A stretch of 64,000 nucleotides of DNA from Pontibacter kalidii (GTDB lineage: Bacteria; Bacteroidota; Bacteroidia; Cytophagales; Hymenobacteraceae): assembly GCF_026278245.1 (NCBI RefSeq), contig NZ_CP111079.1, positions 124,001-188,000 of the forward strand. The letters are read 5' to 3'. A program made the position numbers and the translations under genes. This document shows positions 9,911 through 18,562 of this stretch, in pieces. Each line of letters starts with the position of its first letter. The stretch's first letter is position 1. The notes under the pieces are model-generated. The model ran no database searches. It was not told where the DNA came from and saw nothing but the letters and a program-made list of their open reading frames with translations.

Positions 9911-11104
9911 CTACACCACTTCCAGCAAGCGCCTCAGGTGCTTCACTACCTTGGCTAAATCCTCCTCCGTCATACTGCTGCTGCTGGGTAGGCAGAGGCC
10001 GCGTTCAAAAAGCTTACCACTGAGGTTGTTGCCCACGTAAGGGTGATGGGCAAAGAGTGGCTGCAGGTGCATGGGTTTCCAGAGGGCGCGTGTCTCGATG
10101 TTTTCCTCCTCCAGGGCCAGGCGTATACTTTCCGGCGTGTGCGGGGAGGGGAGCAGCACGGTGGTGAGCCAGCGGTTAGAGAAGCAGGCTTTAGGCTCCG
10201 CCACAAACTCCAGCCCCTCTATATGCCCCAGTTGCTGCCTGTAAAACTGGAAGATCTCCCTGCGTTGCTTAATGCGCTTCTCCAGTACCTCCATCTGCCC
10301 GCGGCCAATGCCAGCGCTGATGTTGCTCATGCGGTAGTTATAGCCCATCTGCGAATGCTCGTAGTACGGTGCGGGATCTTTGGCCTGCGTGGACAGGAAT
10401 CGTGCCTGCTCCACCAACTGCTCATCTTCTGAGATGAGCGCGCCGCCCCCGGATGTGGTAATGATCTTGTTGCCATTAAAAGAGAAGACACCCACACGCC
10501 CGAATGTGCCCACCTGGTGTCCGCTGTAGCGGGAGCCAAGTGCTTCTGCCGCATCCTCCACCACCGGAATCCCAAACTCATGTGCAATGCTCATGATCTC
10601 TTTCATCTTGGCAGGCATGCCATACAGGTGCACCAGCATGATGGCAGCCGGGCGTTTTCCGAGGCGCAGGCGATCGGCAATGGCTTCGTGTAGGGCTTCG
10701 GGGCTCATGTTCCACGTTTCAGGCTCACTCTCTACAAATACGGGCTGGGCGCCTAAGTATAAAATTGGATTGGCCGAGGCCACAAAGGTAAAGGTAGAGC
10801 AAAGCACCTCATCGCCTGGCCTTACGCCTACCACCTGCAAGGCCAGGTGCAGGGCGGCGGTGCCGGAACTGAGGGCAACGGCATGGCGGGCGTTGGTGTG
10901 CTGGCAAATGTCGTGCTCAAAGCCTGCAAGGTTTGGCCCGGCAGTGGTCACCCAATTATCCTCTATTGCTTTTAAAGCATAGTTCTTCTCATGCCCGCCC
11001 ATGTGCGGCACCGAGAGGAAAATTCGTCCTGGCCTGTAGATCATATAGCTAAATGTGAGGTGGGGCTTTTGCGGCTGCGAAGCCTCGGGTTCAGATGCTA
11101 TCAT
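9911..11104 (-). CDS. DegT/DnrJ/EryC1/StrS-family sugar aminotransferase
   Basis: PLP enzymes of this family aminate nucleotide-linked keto-sugars for polysaccharide or protein glycan synthesis. Features are SSGTAALHLAL (79-89), VEDAAEALGSRY (182-193) and the PLP lysine Lys213 in FSFNGNKIITTSGGG. The 397-aa frame has a 20-residue leader; an internal ATG at 11044 gives MIYRPGRIFLSVPHMGG, close to usual family starts, so the true start could be there. It resembles PglE-type pilin-glycan or capsule aminotransferases. No other sugar genes are adjacent, although a NeuD/PglD-like acyltransferase lies at 55.6 kb. Confidence 0.9.
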   Translation of the reverse strand: MIASEPEASQPQKPHLTFSYMIYRPGRIFLSVPHMGGHEKNYALKAIEDNWVTTAGPNLAGFEHDICQHTNARHAVALSSGTAALHLALQVVGVRPGDEVLCSTFTFVASANPILYLGAQPVFVESEPETWNMSPEALHEAIADRLRLGKRPAAIMLVHLYGMPAKMKEIMSIAHEFGIPVVEDAAEALGSRYSGHQVGTFGRVGVFSFNGNKIITTSGGGALISEDEQLVEQARFLSTQAKDPAPYYEHSQMGYNYRMSNISAGIGRGQMEVLEKRIKQRREIFQFYRQQLGHIEGLEFVAEPKACFSNRWLTTVLLPSPHTPESIRLALEEENIETRALWKPMHLQPLFAHHPYVGNNLSGKLFERGLCLPSSSSMTEEDLAKVVKHLRRLLEVV

Positions 11105-11278
11105 ACGGCGCCGGCGCCAATTTGGCTGTCCTGGTCAGCAAAGGTGCTGTATTAGTGCCCTTTAATATACCATTTTCCCGCAAAGTATAACAGTTTAGTC
11201 CTATACTTTTTTAGGAAGCGGTGTGCCATGGCCGCGTTTTCAGCGTAAATTCATAGATTGCAATCTCCAAACCCAACA

Positions 11279-12094
11279 ATGCAGACGATGCTTGATTTCC
11301 CTAACGCCAAAATAAACCTGGGCCTCTACATCACCGAGAAGCGCCCCGACGGCTTTCATAACCTGCAGTCGTGCTTTTACCCGGTGCGCTGGTGCGATGC
11401 CCTGGAGATTCTGCCGGCGGAGGAAATACAGTTTGACATGACGGGCCTGCCGGTGCCAGGAGACCCGGAGACGAACCTGTGTCTGAAAGCCTATAAGCTG
11501 CTGCAGCAGGACCACAACCTGCCGCCCGTGCACCTGCACCTGCACAAGGTTTTGCCCATGGGGGCGGGGCTGGGAGGCGGCTCTGCGGATGCGGCTTTCA
11601 CGCTGCGCATCCTTAACCAGTTGTTCGAACTGAACCTGAATGCTGAGGCACTGGAGAACTACGCCCGCCAGCTGGGTTCCGACTGCGCCTTTTTTATACA
11701 GAACAAGCCTGTGATAGCTACCGAACGCGGCGATGTGTTCACGCCGGTAAACCTGGACCTGAGCGGCTATACCTGTGTGATCGTTTACCCGGGCATCCAT
11801 ATCACCACGGCTGAGGCTTACGCAAGTATAAAGCCGCAACAACCTTCCTGCACCATGGAAATGCTCCTGAAGCAGGACGTGAAAGTATGGAAAGAGGTGC
11901 TGAAGAATGATTTTGAGGAAGCCCTGTTCCCGAAATACCCGGAGTTGCCGCAGCTAAAGGAGCAGCTCTACGAGGCCGGTGCCACCTACGCCGCCATGAC
12001 GGGCTCGGGCTCAGCCGTGTATGGCCTGTTTAAAGGAACGCCGCCCAACTTAGTCTTTCCCGCTCATTACGTTGTCTGGCAGGGGCTGCTGTAG
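11279..12094 (+). CDS. ispE: 4-diphosphocytidyl-2-C-methyl-D-erythritol kinase
   Basis: IspE phosphorylates CDP-methylerythritol in the MEP route to isoprenoid precursors. It has the GHMP-kinase layout: AKINLGLYITEKRPDGFHN at the start, the ATP loop PMGAGLGGGSADAA, and the C-terminal MTGSGSAVYGLF. The frame opens at a TTG (11258); ATGs at 11279 and 11288 are better starts, giving about 268-271 residues, normal for the family. Its last 45 bases overlap the 3' end of the convergent EamA gene. Confidence 0.94.
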   Translation: MQTMLDFPNAKINLGLYITEKRPDGFHNLQSCFYPVRWCDALEILPAEEIQFDMTGLPVPGDPETNLCLKAYKLLQQDHNLPPVHLHLHKVLPMGAGLGGGSADAAFTLRILNQLFELNLNAEALENYARQLGSDCAFFIQNKPVIATERGDVFTPVNLDLSGYTCVIVYPGIHITTAEAYASIKPQQPSCTMEMLLKQDVKVWKEVLKNDFEEALFPKYPELPQLKEQLYEAGATYAAMTGSGSAVYGLFKGTPPNLVFPAHYVVWQGLL

Positions 12095-12991
12095 CTTCCG
12101 TTGGCGGCGCTTCTCCAGCATATCCAGCACAGGGTAGATAAACACGCTGAGCAGGATAACCCCGGCACCGATGTAAAAGCCCTGCGACATCTGCTCGCCC
12201 TCGTTAAAGATGAACCACGCCAGAACGATGCCATACACCGGCTCGAGGTTCACGGTCAGGTTTACCGTGTAGGCCGAGATGCGCTGCATCAGCCGGACCG
12301 AGGCGGTGTAAGCATACACCGTGCAAGCCAGCGCCAGCACCAGCAGGTATACCCAGTCCATGCCGGTGAGGCCGAAATTAAGGCTGCCCTCCGTAAAGTA
12401 TAATGTATAGATAGGAAAGAACAGCATCGTACCCACACACGCCCCGGCCATCTCATACATGGTAATGGTGGTAGATGGTATCGTCTTGACCAGGTTGGCA
12501 TTGATGATGGTGAAGATGGAACCCAGCAGCGCCGCCCCGATCGCCATACTGATGCCCAGCACACTGTCGAAGCTGGTCTCGTGCTGGAAAATGATGTAGA
12601 GCCCCATGATCACGAGCAGGGCCAGGAAAATCTCGTGCGGCTTGATTTTGCCTTTGTTAAAGAGCGGTTCCAGGAAAGCCGTCCAAAGACTGCTGGTGGA
12701 GAGGCCCACCAGGCTTATGGACACCGAGGACACGCGCGCCGCCGCAAAGAACAGGACCCAATGGGCCGCTATAACCAGGCCTACCAACATGATCTTCGTG
12801 ATGGTGGCGCGGCCTATCCCAAAAGGTGTGCCGCTTCTATGCATGATGGCGCCCAGCGCCAGGGCTGTGATGAGGGTACGGACCGTTACCAGTTCCACGG
12901 CTGGAATGGTGATCAGTTTGCCAAGTATGGCCGTGAAGCCCCACAGGAAGATAACAAAGTGGAGCTCGATAAAATCTTTAAGACGTGGCAT
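12050..12991 (-). CDS. EamA/DMT-family transporter
   Basis: A predicted inner-membrane transporter of 313 aa with about ten hydrophobic segments, arranged as two EamA repeats (residues about 8-140 and 150-285). The second repeat carries NLEPVYGIVLAWFIFNEG, a typical EamA signature. The substrate is unknown; relatives move amino acids, nucleotides or metabolites. The start codon directly abuts the stop of the LptF/LptG-type gene with no gap, so the two are probably cotranscribed. The tail (EKRRQRKLQQPLPDNVMSGKD) is encoded opposite the end of ispE. Confidence 0.88.
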   Translation of the reverse strand: MPRLKDFIELHFVIFLWGFTAILGKLITIPAVELVTVRTLITALALGAIMHRSGTPFGIGRATITKIMLVGLVIAAHWVLFFAAARVSSVSISLVGLSTSSLWTAFLEPLFNKGKIKPHEIFLALLVIMGLYIIFQHETSFDSVLGISMAIGAALLGSIFTIINANLVKTIPSTTITMYEMAGACVGTMLFFPIYTLYFTEGSLNFGLTGMDWVYLLVLALACTVYAYTASVRLMQRISAYTVNLTVNLEPVYGIVLAWFIFNEGEQMSQGFYIGAGVILLSVFIYPVLDMLEKRRQRKLQQPLPDNVMSGKD

Positions 12992-14068
12992 TTAGCGCGG
13001 TACGTAACGATACAATAAAAAGCCGATACCCGTAAATACGATGGTCGGAATCCATGCTGCGATCTGCGGCGCAATATCGCCCACCTGCGCCAGACTTCGG
13101 CTTGTGATCACGAAAATGATGAAGATGAAGGCCAGCAAAAAGCCAAGCGCAATCTGGAAGCCCACGCCACCTCGCGCCTTGCGCGCACTCACGATCACCC
13201 CGATCACGGTAAGTATGATGATGGCAAACGGATAGCTGAAGCGCTCATATTTCTCGATCAGGTAGATCTCTATGTCGTCGGCACCCCGGGATATTTTCTC
13301 GTTGATGTAGTCGTTTAGCTGTGTCAACGTCAGGGTCTGCTCCAGTTTATAGGTGCTCTCGAAGTCCTTGGGCCACATGTTCAGCGTGGTGTCCAGGTTG
13401 GTGCCCTTGTAGAGGGTTTCCTTCTCGCCATCGAAGGTGCGCAGCGTGTACTGGTTGATGTGCCACTTCTCTTTCTCGGCGTTCCAGGAGATGCTGCTGG
13501 CGCTGAGCTTCTGGCGCAGGTTGGTGCCCTTTATGGTTTCCATGGCAAAGTTGTAGCCAATGTGCGCCGAGTTGTTGTAGCTCTCCATGTACACGTATGT
13601 CTCCGGGCCAATTTTGATGTGGATGTTGCGGCTGTCGTAGGTAAAGGGGCTCTTGATGTACTTCACCTGGAAGGCCACGCTCTCCTTGTTCGCGTTCGGG
13701 ATCACCCAGCCGATCAGCACGAATATGGTGGCCCCGATGATCGAGGCACCTATCAGGTAAGGCACCAAAAGGCGCCGGAAGCTGATGCCGCTGCTCAGCA
13801 TAGCCACGATCTCGGTATGCGAGGCCAGCTTGGCCGTAACAAACACCGTGGCAATGAACACCGTGATCGGGCTGAGCATGTTGGCATAGAAGGGGATCAG
13901 GTTCAGGTAATAATCGAACAGGATCTCGCCTATGCTCGGGTTGGTCTTGATGAAGTCGTCGTTCTTCTCCGTGAAGTCAATCACCAGAATAACGGCCACC
14001 ATAATCAGCACCGTGAACACGTAGGTGGTCAGGAACTTCTTGAGGATGTACTTGTCGAGGAGCTTCAA
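12992..14068 (-). CDS. LptF/LptG-family permease (YjgP/YjgQ)
   Basis: A component of the LPS export ABC complex in the inner membrane. The 358-aa protein begins MKLLDKYILKKFLTTYVFT, typical of the family, has three N-terminal membrane segments, a periplasmic beta-jellyroll-like region (about 130-260) and three C-terminal segments. Bacteroidota often have more than one paralog, so LptF versus LptG is left open. It lies downstream of tgt across a 109-bp spacer filled with octamer repeats and is followed immediately by the EamA gene. Confidence 0.9.
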   Translation of the reverse strand: MKLLDKYILKKFLTTYVFTVLIMVAVILVIDFTEKNDDFIKTNPSIGEILFDYYLNLIPFYANMLSPITVFIATVFVTAKLASHTEIVAMLSSGISFRRLLVPYLIGASIIGATIFVLIGWVIPNANKESVAFQVKYIKSPFTYDSRNIHIKIGPETYVYMESYNNSAHIGYNFAMETIKGTNLRQKLSASSISWNAEKEKWHINQYTLRTFDGEKETLYKGTNLDTTLNMWPKDFESTYKLEQTLTLTQLNDYINEKISRGADDIEIYLIEKYERFSYPFAIIILTVIGVIVSARKARGGVGFQIALGFLLAFIFIIFVITSRSLAQVGDIAPQIAAWIPTIVFTGIGFLLYRYVPR

Positions 14069-14072
14069 CTTA

Positions 14073-14180
14073 AGTTAGAGAGTTAGAAAGTTAAAAAGTT
14101 AGAGAGTTAGAAAGTAGGGAGTTTAGAGAATAGGAATGGTTAACTCTCTAACTCCCAAACGCCACAATTCTCTAACTCTA
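14073..14180. repeat. Inverted octamer array, AGTTAGAG family
   Basis: The forward arm has seven 8-nt units in exact register (14073-14128: AGTTAGAG, AGTTAGAA, AGTTAAAA and variants). The reverse arm has five units (14141-14180: TAACTCTC, TAACTCCC, AAACGCCA, CAATTCTC, TAACTCTA). The last unit includes the tgt stop codon. AGTTAGAGAGTTA can pair with TAACTCTCTAACT. The array fills the spacer between tgt and the permease gene. Confidence 0.85.
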
Positions 14181-15308
14181 CAAACGTGTCATCAGTTTCT
14201 TTACCATCAGGTCTTTCCAGTCGCGGAAAGTTCCGTTCAGGATGTGCTGGCGGGCCTGCTTTACTAACCACAGGTAAAACGTGAGGTTGTGCACGCTGGC
14301 AATCTGGCCGGCCAGGTACTCGGTGCTGTGAATGAGGTGGCGCAGGTAGGCTTTGGTATAAAACGTGCTCACGTAGCCACCAAGCTCCGCATCGATCGGG
14401 CTGAAATCATCGGCCCACTTTTTATTCCGGATGTTGATGATGCCCTGCGTAGTGAACAGCATGCCGTTACGGGCATTGCGCGTTGGCAGCACGCAGTCGA
14501 ACATATCCACGCCCAGGGCGATATTCTCCAGGATGTTGGCTGGTGTGCCCACGCCCATCAGGTAACGCGGCTTGTCCTTGGGCAGTATGTCGCACACCAC
14601 CTCGGTCATCTCATACATCATCTCGGCCGGCTCGCCTACTGACAGGCCCCCAATAGCGTTGCCCTCGCGGCCGAAGCTGGCAATAGTCTCCGCCGACTGC
14701 ACCCGCAGGTCTTTGTAGGTGCTGCCCTGCACGATCGGGAAGAGCGTCTGGTTATAGCCATACTTCGGGTCGGTACTGTCGAAGCGGTCTACGCAGCGCT
14801 GCAGCCAGCGGTGCGTGCGCTCCATCGAGTGCTTGGCATACGTATAGTCGCAAGGGTAGGGGGTGCACTCGTCGAAGGCCATGATGATGTCGGCGCCGAT
14901 GGTGCGCTGCGTATCCATCACGTTCTCCGGGGTGAAGTTGAGCGTGGAGCCATCGATGTGTGATTTAAACTTTACGCCTTCCTCCTTGATCTTGCGCGTG
15001 CCGGCCAGCGAGAACACCTGATACCCGCCGCTGTCGGTTAGGATGGGGCGGTCCCAGCCGTTGAACTTGTGCAGGCCGCCTGCCTGCTCCAGTATATCCA
15101 GCCCTGGGCGCAGGTACAAATGGTAGGTGTTGCCAAGTATGATCTCGGCTTTTATGTCTTCCTTCAGCTCGCGCTGGTGCACGGCTTTTACCGTGCCGGC
15201 CGTGCCCACCGGCATAAAGATAGGCGTTTCGATGGCGCCGTGGTCGGTTTGCACCACCCCGGCGCGGGCTTTGGACTGAGGGTCTGTTGCTACTAAATTA
15301 AACTGCAT
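14178..15308 (-). CDS. tgt: Queuine tRNA-ribosyltransferase, zinc ligands replaced
   Basis: Tgt swaps guanine 34 for preQ1 in tRNAs reading NAY codons. The 376-aa protein has the catalytic TDSGGYQVFSL, the GGLSVGEP loop and the DCVLPTRNARNG segment. Where the bacterial zinc site usually reads CxCxxC, this protein has PIDAELGGYVSTFYTKAYLR, with no Cys; the later histidine (SVHNLTFY) remains. My recollection is that other Bacteroidota Tgt proteins share this, so it is probably a lineage trait rather than damage. It is first in a probable tgt, LptF/G, EamA unit. Confidence 0.95.
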   Translation of the reverse strand: MQFNLVATDPQSKARAGVVQTDHGAIETPIFMPVGTAGTVKAVHQRELKEDIKAEIILGNTYHLYLRPGLDILEQAGGLHKFNGWDRPILTDSGGYQVFSLAGTRKIKEEGVKFKSHIDGSTLNFTPENVMDTQRTIGADIIMAFDECTPYPCDYTYAKHSMERTHRWLQRCVDRFDSTDPKYGYNQTLFPIVQGSTYKDLRVQSAETIASFGREGNAIGGLSVGEPAEMMYEMTEVVCDILPKDKPRYLMGVGTPANILENIALGVDMFDCVLPTRNARNGMLFTTQGIINIRNKKWADDFSPIDAELGGYVSTFYTKAYLRHLIHSTEYLAGQIASVHNLTFYLWLVKQARQHILNGTFRDWKDLMVKKLMTRL

Positions 15309-15663
15309 GGTTGTATGGTTGCCGGCGCATCATCTTGCAAAAACAACACCAAAAGCCGGCTTTCCCGCAAGGGCTTCTCTTTCTTTAAGTTCTGTTAAAA
15401 ATTAATGAACCGGCAAAGATACGAACTACGCCTGCACAAACCATGCATCGGCACATGCGTAAGGCTAAAAATCATCGTTTGCAGTGCAATTTATACCTGG
15501 GGAGAACCTACGGGCCCGATTTATTAAAAAAACCGGATATTATCGTGCCTTAATAGCCGCACTTGCTTCGTAAATGGCTATACTTTGCCTATTTTTGAAA
15601 AGGGAAACCTGCTGCAGCCCGGCTGCACAACTATTTTGCATTCCAAAAAATCAGTAATATAAT
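15309..15663. promoter_or_regulatory. Divergent spacer with candidate promoters
   Basis: For tgt, the minus strand has TATCTTTG (15421-15414) with TTTG 15 nt upstream, a shorter gap than usual. For the glycosyltransferase, TATTTTTG (15590-15597) lies about 70 nt before the start but has no good -33 box. An AT-rich tract at 15520-15560 separates them. Nothing else is evident. Confidence 0.45.
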
Positions 15664-15666
15664 TTG

Positions 15667-16767
15667 GTGACACTTATACTTCTGGGTGTGCTGGCTGTGT
15701 GCGTGCTGGTGCAGTTATACTTTGCCTTTTTCAGGTTCATGCCCCTGACCCGGCACCAGGACCCGGAGCCTGACGTGCAGCGGCCGGTATCGGTGGTGGT
15801 GGCCGCGCATAACGAGCTGGAGAACCTGATGGAACTGCTGCCCGCGCTGCTGGACCAGGACTACCCCGAGTTCGAGGTACTGCTGGTAAACGACCGCTCC
15901 GACGACGACACCGAGTTTTATACCTATGAGCTGGAGCGCCTCTACCCGAACTTCAGGGTGGTAACGGTTAAAAAAACGCCGGAGTACCTGAACCCGAAGA
16001 AGTATGCCCTGGCCCTGGGGATACGCGCTGCCCGGTACGAGCACCTGCTGTTTACGGACGCCGACTGCCGCCCCTGCAGCCCGAACTGGATTGCAAAAAT
16101 GCAGGCTGGCTACGCCAACGGGGCAGATGTTGTACTTGGCTATTCTCCGTATGTACAATTAAAAGGATTTTTGAATCAGCTTATCCGCTATGAAACCTTA
16201 CTGACCGGAATCCAGTATTTGTCTCAAGCAAACGCTGGTCGCGCATATATGGGTGTTGGCCGAAACTTATCTTACACGAAGTCTTGTTTCTTTAAAAACA
16301 AGGGGTTTGCATCTCATATCAAATTAACGGGCGGCGACGATGATCTTTTTGTCCGCGATGCCGCCAACAATAGTAAGGTTAGTATTGTTATCGACAAGGA
16401 GGCGCAGGCTACCAGCATTCCCAAAAAGACGTTTCGGGAGTGGGTCGTTCAGAAAAGGAGGCATTTGTCGGTCGGGGGGCGCTATAAAGCAACAGACAGA
16501 AGAAGGATAGGGGCTTTTGTAGGATCGAATATACTTTTTTACATACTTTTCTTGGTTCTTCTTGTTCTCAATAGCCATTTAGCTATCTTGGGAGCGCTTG
16601 TAGGTGTTCGTTACCTCACGGTATTTCCCGTTTACCTGACAGCTGCCCGAAGACTCGACGATAGAATATCCTTGTTGCTGATGCCTGTGCTGGACCTGGT
16701 TTACTTTGTAAACTACCTGTTCCTTGGGATATCTGTTGTACTGTATAAACAATTCAGATGGAAGTAA
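15667..16767 (+). CDS. Family 2 glycosyltransferase, membrane-bound, mosaic composition
   Basis: A processive-type GT-A enzyme of about 366 aa. An N-terminal membrane helix is followed by VVVAAHNELENL, VNDRSDDD, the DxD motif FTDADC, GGDDDLF and a QKRRH motif that stands for the QxxRW site. Two or more C-terminal helices follow. The start is either TTG at 15664 or GTG at 15667. The first 475 bp and the last 100 bp are GC-rich like neighbouring genes, but about 16141-16660 is clearly AT-richer with different codon choice, while the frame stays intact. The stop overlaps the sigma factor start by 10 bases. Confidence 0.9.
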   Translation: MTLILLGVLAVCVLVQLYFAFFRFMPLTRHQDPEPDVQRPVSVVVAAHNELENLMELLPALLDQDYPEFEVLLVNDRSDDDTEFYTYELERLYPNFRVVTVKKTPEYLNPKKYALALGIRAARYEHLLFTDADCRPCSPNWIAKMQAGYANGADVVLGYSPYVQLKGFLNQLIRYETLLTGIQYLSQANAGRAYMGVGRNLSYTKSCFFKNKGFASHIKLTGGDDDLFVRDAANNSKVSIVIDKEAQATSIPKKTFREWVVQKRRHLSVGGRYKATDRRRIGAFVGSNILFYILFLVLLVLNSHLAILGALVGVRYLTVFPVYLTAARRLDDRISLLLMPVLDLVYFVNYLFLGISVVLYKQFRWK

Positions 16768-17366
16768 ACAAACAATTCTCTGCGAAAGCAAAGCACGATT
16801 TTAAGCTTATTCAGGCAGCGGTAGAAGAGAAGGATGAGAAGGCCTACGCCGAACTCATGAGCATCTACAAAAAGCCGGTGTACCACGTGGTGCTGAAAAT
16901 GGTGCGTAACGCCGACGACGCAGAGGACCTGACGATAGAGGCTTTTGCCAAAGCATTCAAGAACCTGCATAAATTCAACCCCGAGTACGCCTTCAGTACC
17001 TGGCTGTTCCGCATCGCCACCAACAACTGCATCGACTTTATCCGCAAGAACAGGATCAAAACCATGTCGATCGACTCGGCCATTAAGATCGATAACGGCG
17101 ATGAGATCACGATCGACTTTAAGGACAAGAACCTGAACCCGCAGGAAGAGGCCATCAAGAACCAGAAGATCGAGATTATGCAGTACGTGGTGGCCAAGCT
17201 GCCGGAGAAGTATCAGCGCCTGGTTACGCTGCGCTACTTTAACGAACTGAGCTACGAGGAGATCGCCACCGAACTGAATGCACCGCTGGGCACCGTAAAA
17301 GCACAGCTGCACCGCGCCCGCGAGCTGCTCTATGACATGGTGAAGAACAAGAAGCACCTGATTTAA
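16758..17366 (+). CDS. RNA polymerase sigma factor, ECF type
   Basis: A 202-aa sigma-70 family factor. Region 2 covers DAEDLTIEAFAKAF through FSTWLFRIATNNCIDFIRK (about 55-97). Region 4 is LPEKYQRLVTLRYF and LSYEEIATELNAPLGTVKAQ, a helix-turn-helix. There is no adjacent anti-sigma gene, so control is unclear. It shares the bases ATGGAAGTAA with the glycosyltransferase 3' end, which implies cotranscription or translational coupling. A terminator follows at 17449. Confidence 0.92.
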   Translation: MEVNKQFSAKAKHDFKLIQAAVEEKDEKAYAELMSIYKKPVYHVVLKMVRNADDAEDLTIEAFAKAFKNLHKFNPEYAFSTWLFRIATNNCIDFIRKNRIKTMSIDSAIKIDNGDEITIDFKDKNLNPQEEAIKNQKIEIMQYVVAKLPEKYQRLVTLRYFNELSYEEIATELNAPLGTVKAQLHRARELLYDMVKNKKHLI

Positions 17367-17448
17367 TTGCCGGATAGTTGTTTGAGCAGCAGGCCCGGTA
17401 ACACCCTTTACAGCATTGAATTAAGGTTAATATATTGATTACGTTAGA

Positions 17449-17482
17449 AGCCCCTGTTGCCCGTAAGCAGCAGGGGTTTTGT
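17449..17482 (+). terminator. Terminator after the sigma factor gene
   Basis: AGCCCCTGTTGC pairs with GCAGCAGGGGTTT (one G-T pair) around a 6-nt loop, followed by TTTTG. Confidence 0.8.
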
Positions 17483-17543
17483 CATTTTATGCATATCCCG
17501 TACTTATTTTATACTTTTGTAACCGATGCTACATACCCACACC

Positions 17544-17765
17544 ATGAAGACAGCTCTAGGAAACAAATTACTGACCAAGGCAGGGAAACTGTACCTGTAC
17601 CTGCGCCTGCGAGCGCCCGGAAGGATAAAGCGTGAGCTTAGCGTAAAGTATGAAGGGCAGTACCGTAATGCCGGACTCATGCTGCTGTTCGACTTTCTGA
17701 TGGCGCTGGGCGTGGTGGCCTTTGCCTTTGTGGGCACGGCTATTCTATACATTTCCGTGGCATGA
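17544..17765 (+). CDS. Small membrane protein of unknown function (73 aa)
   Basis: A basic N-terminal half (MKTALGNKLLTKAGKLYLYL, then RAPGRIKREL) is followed by a single hydrophobic helix, LMLLFDFLMALGVVAFAFVG. This suggests one membrane span with a positively charged cytoplasmic tail. An in-frame ATG at 17526 is an alternative start. TACTTTTG at 17512-17519 could be its -7 box and overlaps a TATACTT word; if so the mRNA leader is very short. I know no family. Confidence 0.55.
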   Translation: MKTALGNKLLTKAGKLYLYLRLRAPGRIKRELSVKYEGQYRNAGLMLLFDFLMALGVVAFAFVGTAILYISVA

Positions 17766-17844
17766 GTTCAACTCCCAACCCTTCTGTCTTCTATCAGAAT
17801 TGGTTAGCTATACTTAAGCTAAACTAAGCGAAGTATATTGGGAA

Positions 17845-17884
17845 TCACTCCCAAACTCTCTAACTCTTAAATTCTCTAACTCAA
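17845..17884. repeat. Octamer array before rsmG (reverse arm only)
   Basis: Five 8-nt units in register (TCACTCCC, AAACTCTC, TAACTCTT, AAATTCTC, TAACTCAA) end 3 nt before the rsmG ATG. It is the same word family as 14141-14180 and 39643-39690. No forward arm is seen nearby. Confidence 0.75.
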
Positions 17885-17887
17885 CAT

Positions 17888-18538
17888 ATGCCTCATTCTA
17901 CCGCCATCCGTACCCTGCTTTCCGGCTACTTCCCGGAGCTTTCCGAAGACCAGTTGCAGAAGTATGAACACATGGGCGAACTCTACCAGGAGTGGAACCA
18001 GAAGATCAACGTGATCTCCAGAAAGGACATGGACCAGATTGGCCTGCACCACATCCTGCACTCGCTGGGCATTGCCAAGGTGGTTCGGTTTCCCGATCAC
18101 ACCTCCGTGATGGACGTGGGGACCGGAGGCGGTCTACCGGGCCTGCCGCTGGCGGTGATGTTCCCGGAGGTCAGGTTTCATCTGGTAGACTCCATCGGCA
18201 AGAAGATACATGTGGTAAACGAGATAGCCCGCGAGCTGCACCTGCACAACGTGACGGCCAGCCACACCCGCGCTGAGCAGGTGCGCGACAAGTATGATTT
18301 TATTGTGAGCCGCGCCGTTACCCGCCTGGCCAACTTCTGGCCCTGGGTCATGAACAGCTTCAAGAAAACCGGCCTGGAGCACGAGGGCCTGTACTACCTG
18401 AAAGGCGGCGACCTGGAGGAGGAGATTGCCGAGTCCGGCCTTATCACCAAAGCCTACGACCTGAAGGACTACTTCCAGGAGGAGTTCTTCGAAACGAAAA
18501 AGGTGGTGTATGTGCCGCTGGAAAGACCTAAGAAATAG
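17888..18538 (+). CDS. rsmG: 16S rRNA (guanine527-N7)-methyltransferase RsmG
   Basis: RsmG methylates G527 of 16S rRNA with SAM. The 216-aa length is normal. The SAM motif MDVGTGGGLPGLPLAV lies at 75-90, preceded by YQEWNQKINVISRKD, a strong family signature, and followed by FIVSRAVTRL. It stands apart from gidA/mnmG. Its 5' leader is an octamer array. The next gene (DUF4269) starts 24 bp after its stop and is probably cotranscribed. Confidence 0.95.
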   Translation: MPHSTAIRTLLSGYFPELSEDQLQKYEHMGELYQEWNQKINVISRKDMDQIGLHHILHSLGIAKVVRFPDHTSVMDVGTGGGLPGLPLAVMFPEVRFHLVDSIGKKIHVVNEIARELHLHNVTASHTRAEQVRDKYDFIVSRAVTRLANFWPWVMNSFKKTGLEHEGLYYLKGGDLEEEIAESGLITKAYDLKDYFQEEFFETKKVVYVPLERPKK

Positions 18539-18562
18539 CCAGCCTAGGCTTCCCGACTACTC

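Noticed and set aside
9446..9958. Short open frames in the hairpin-rich spacer
   Set aside because: They run through palindromes and half repeat elements, show no protein-like pattern and one overlaps the aminotransferase gene.
14073..14180. Short-word arrays as CRISPR
   Set aside because: Units are 7-8 nt without spacers of constant length and no cas genes are present.
16141..16660. Frameshift or pseudogene in the glycosyltransferase
   Set aside because: The frame is open throughout and catalytic motifs are present on both sides of the composition switch.
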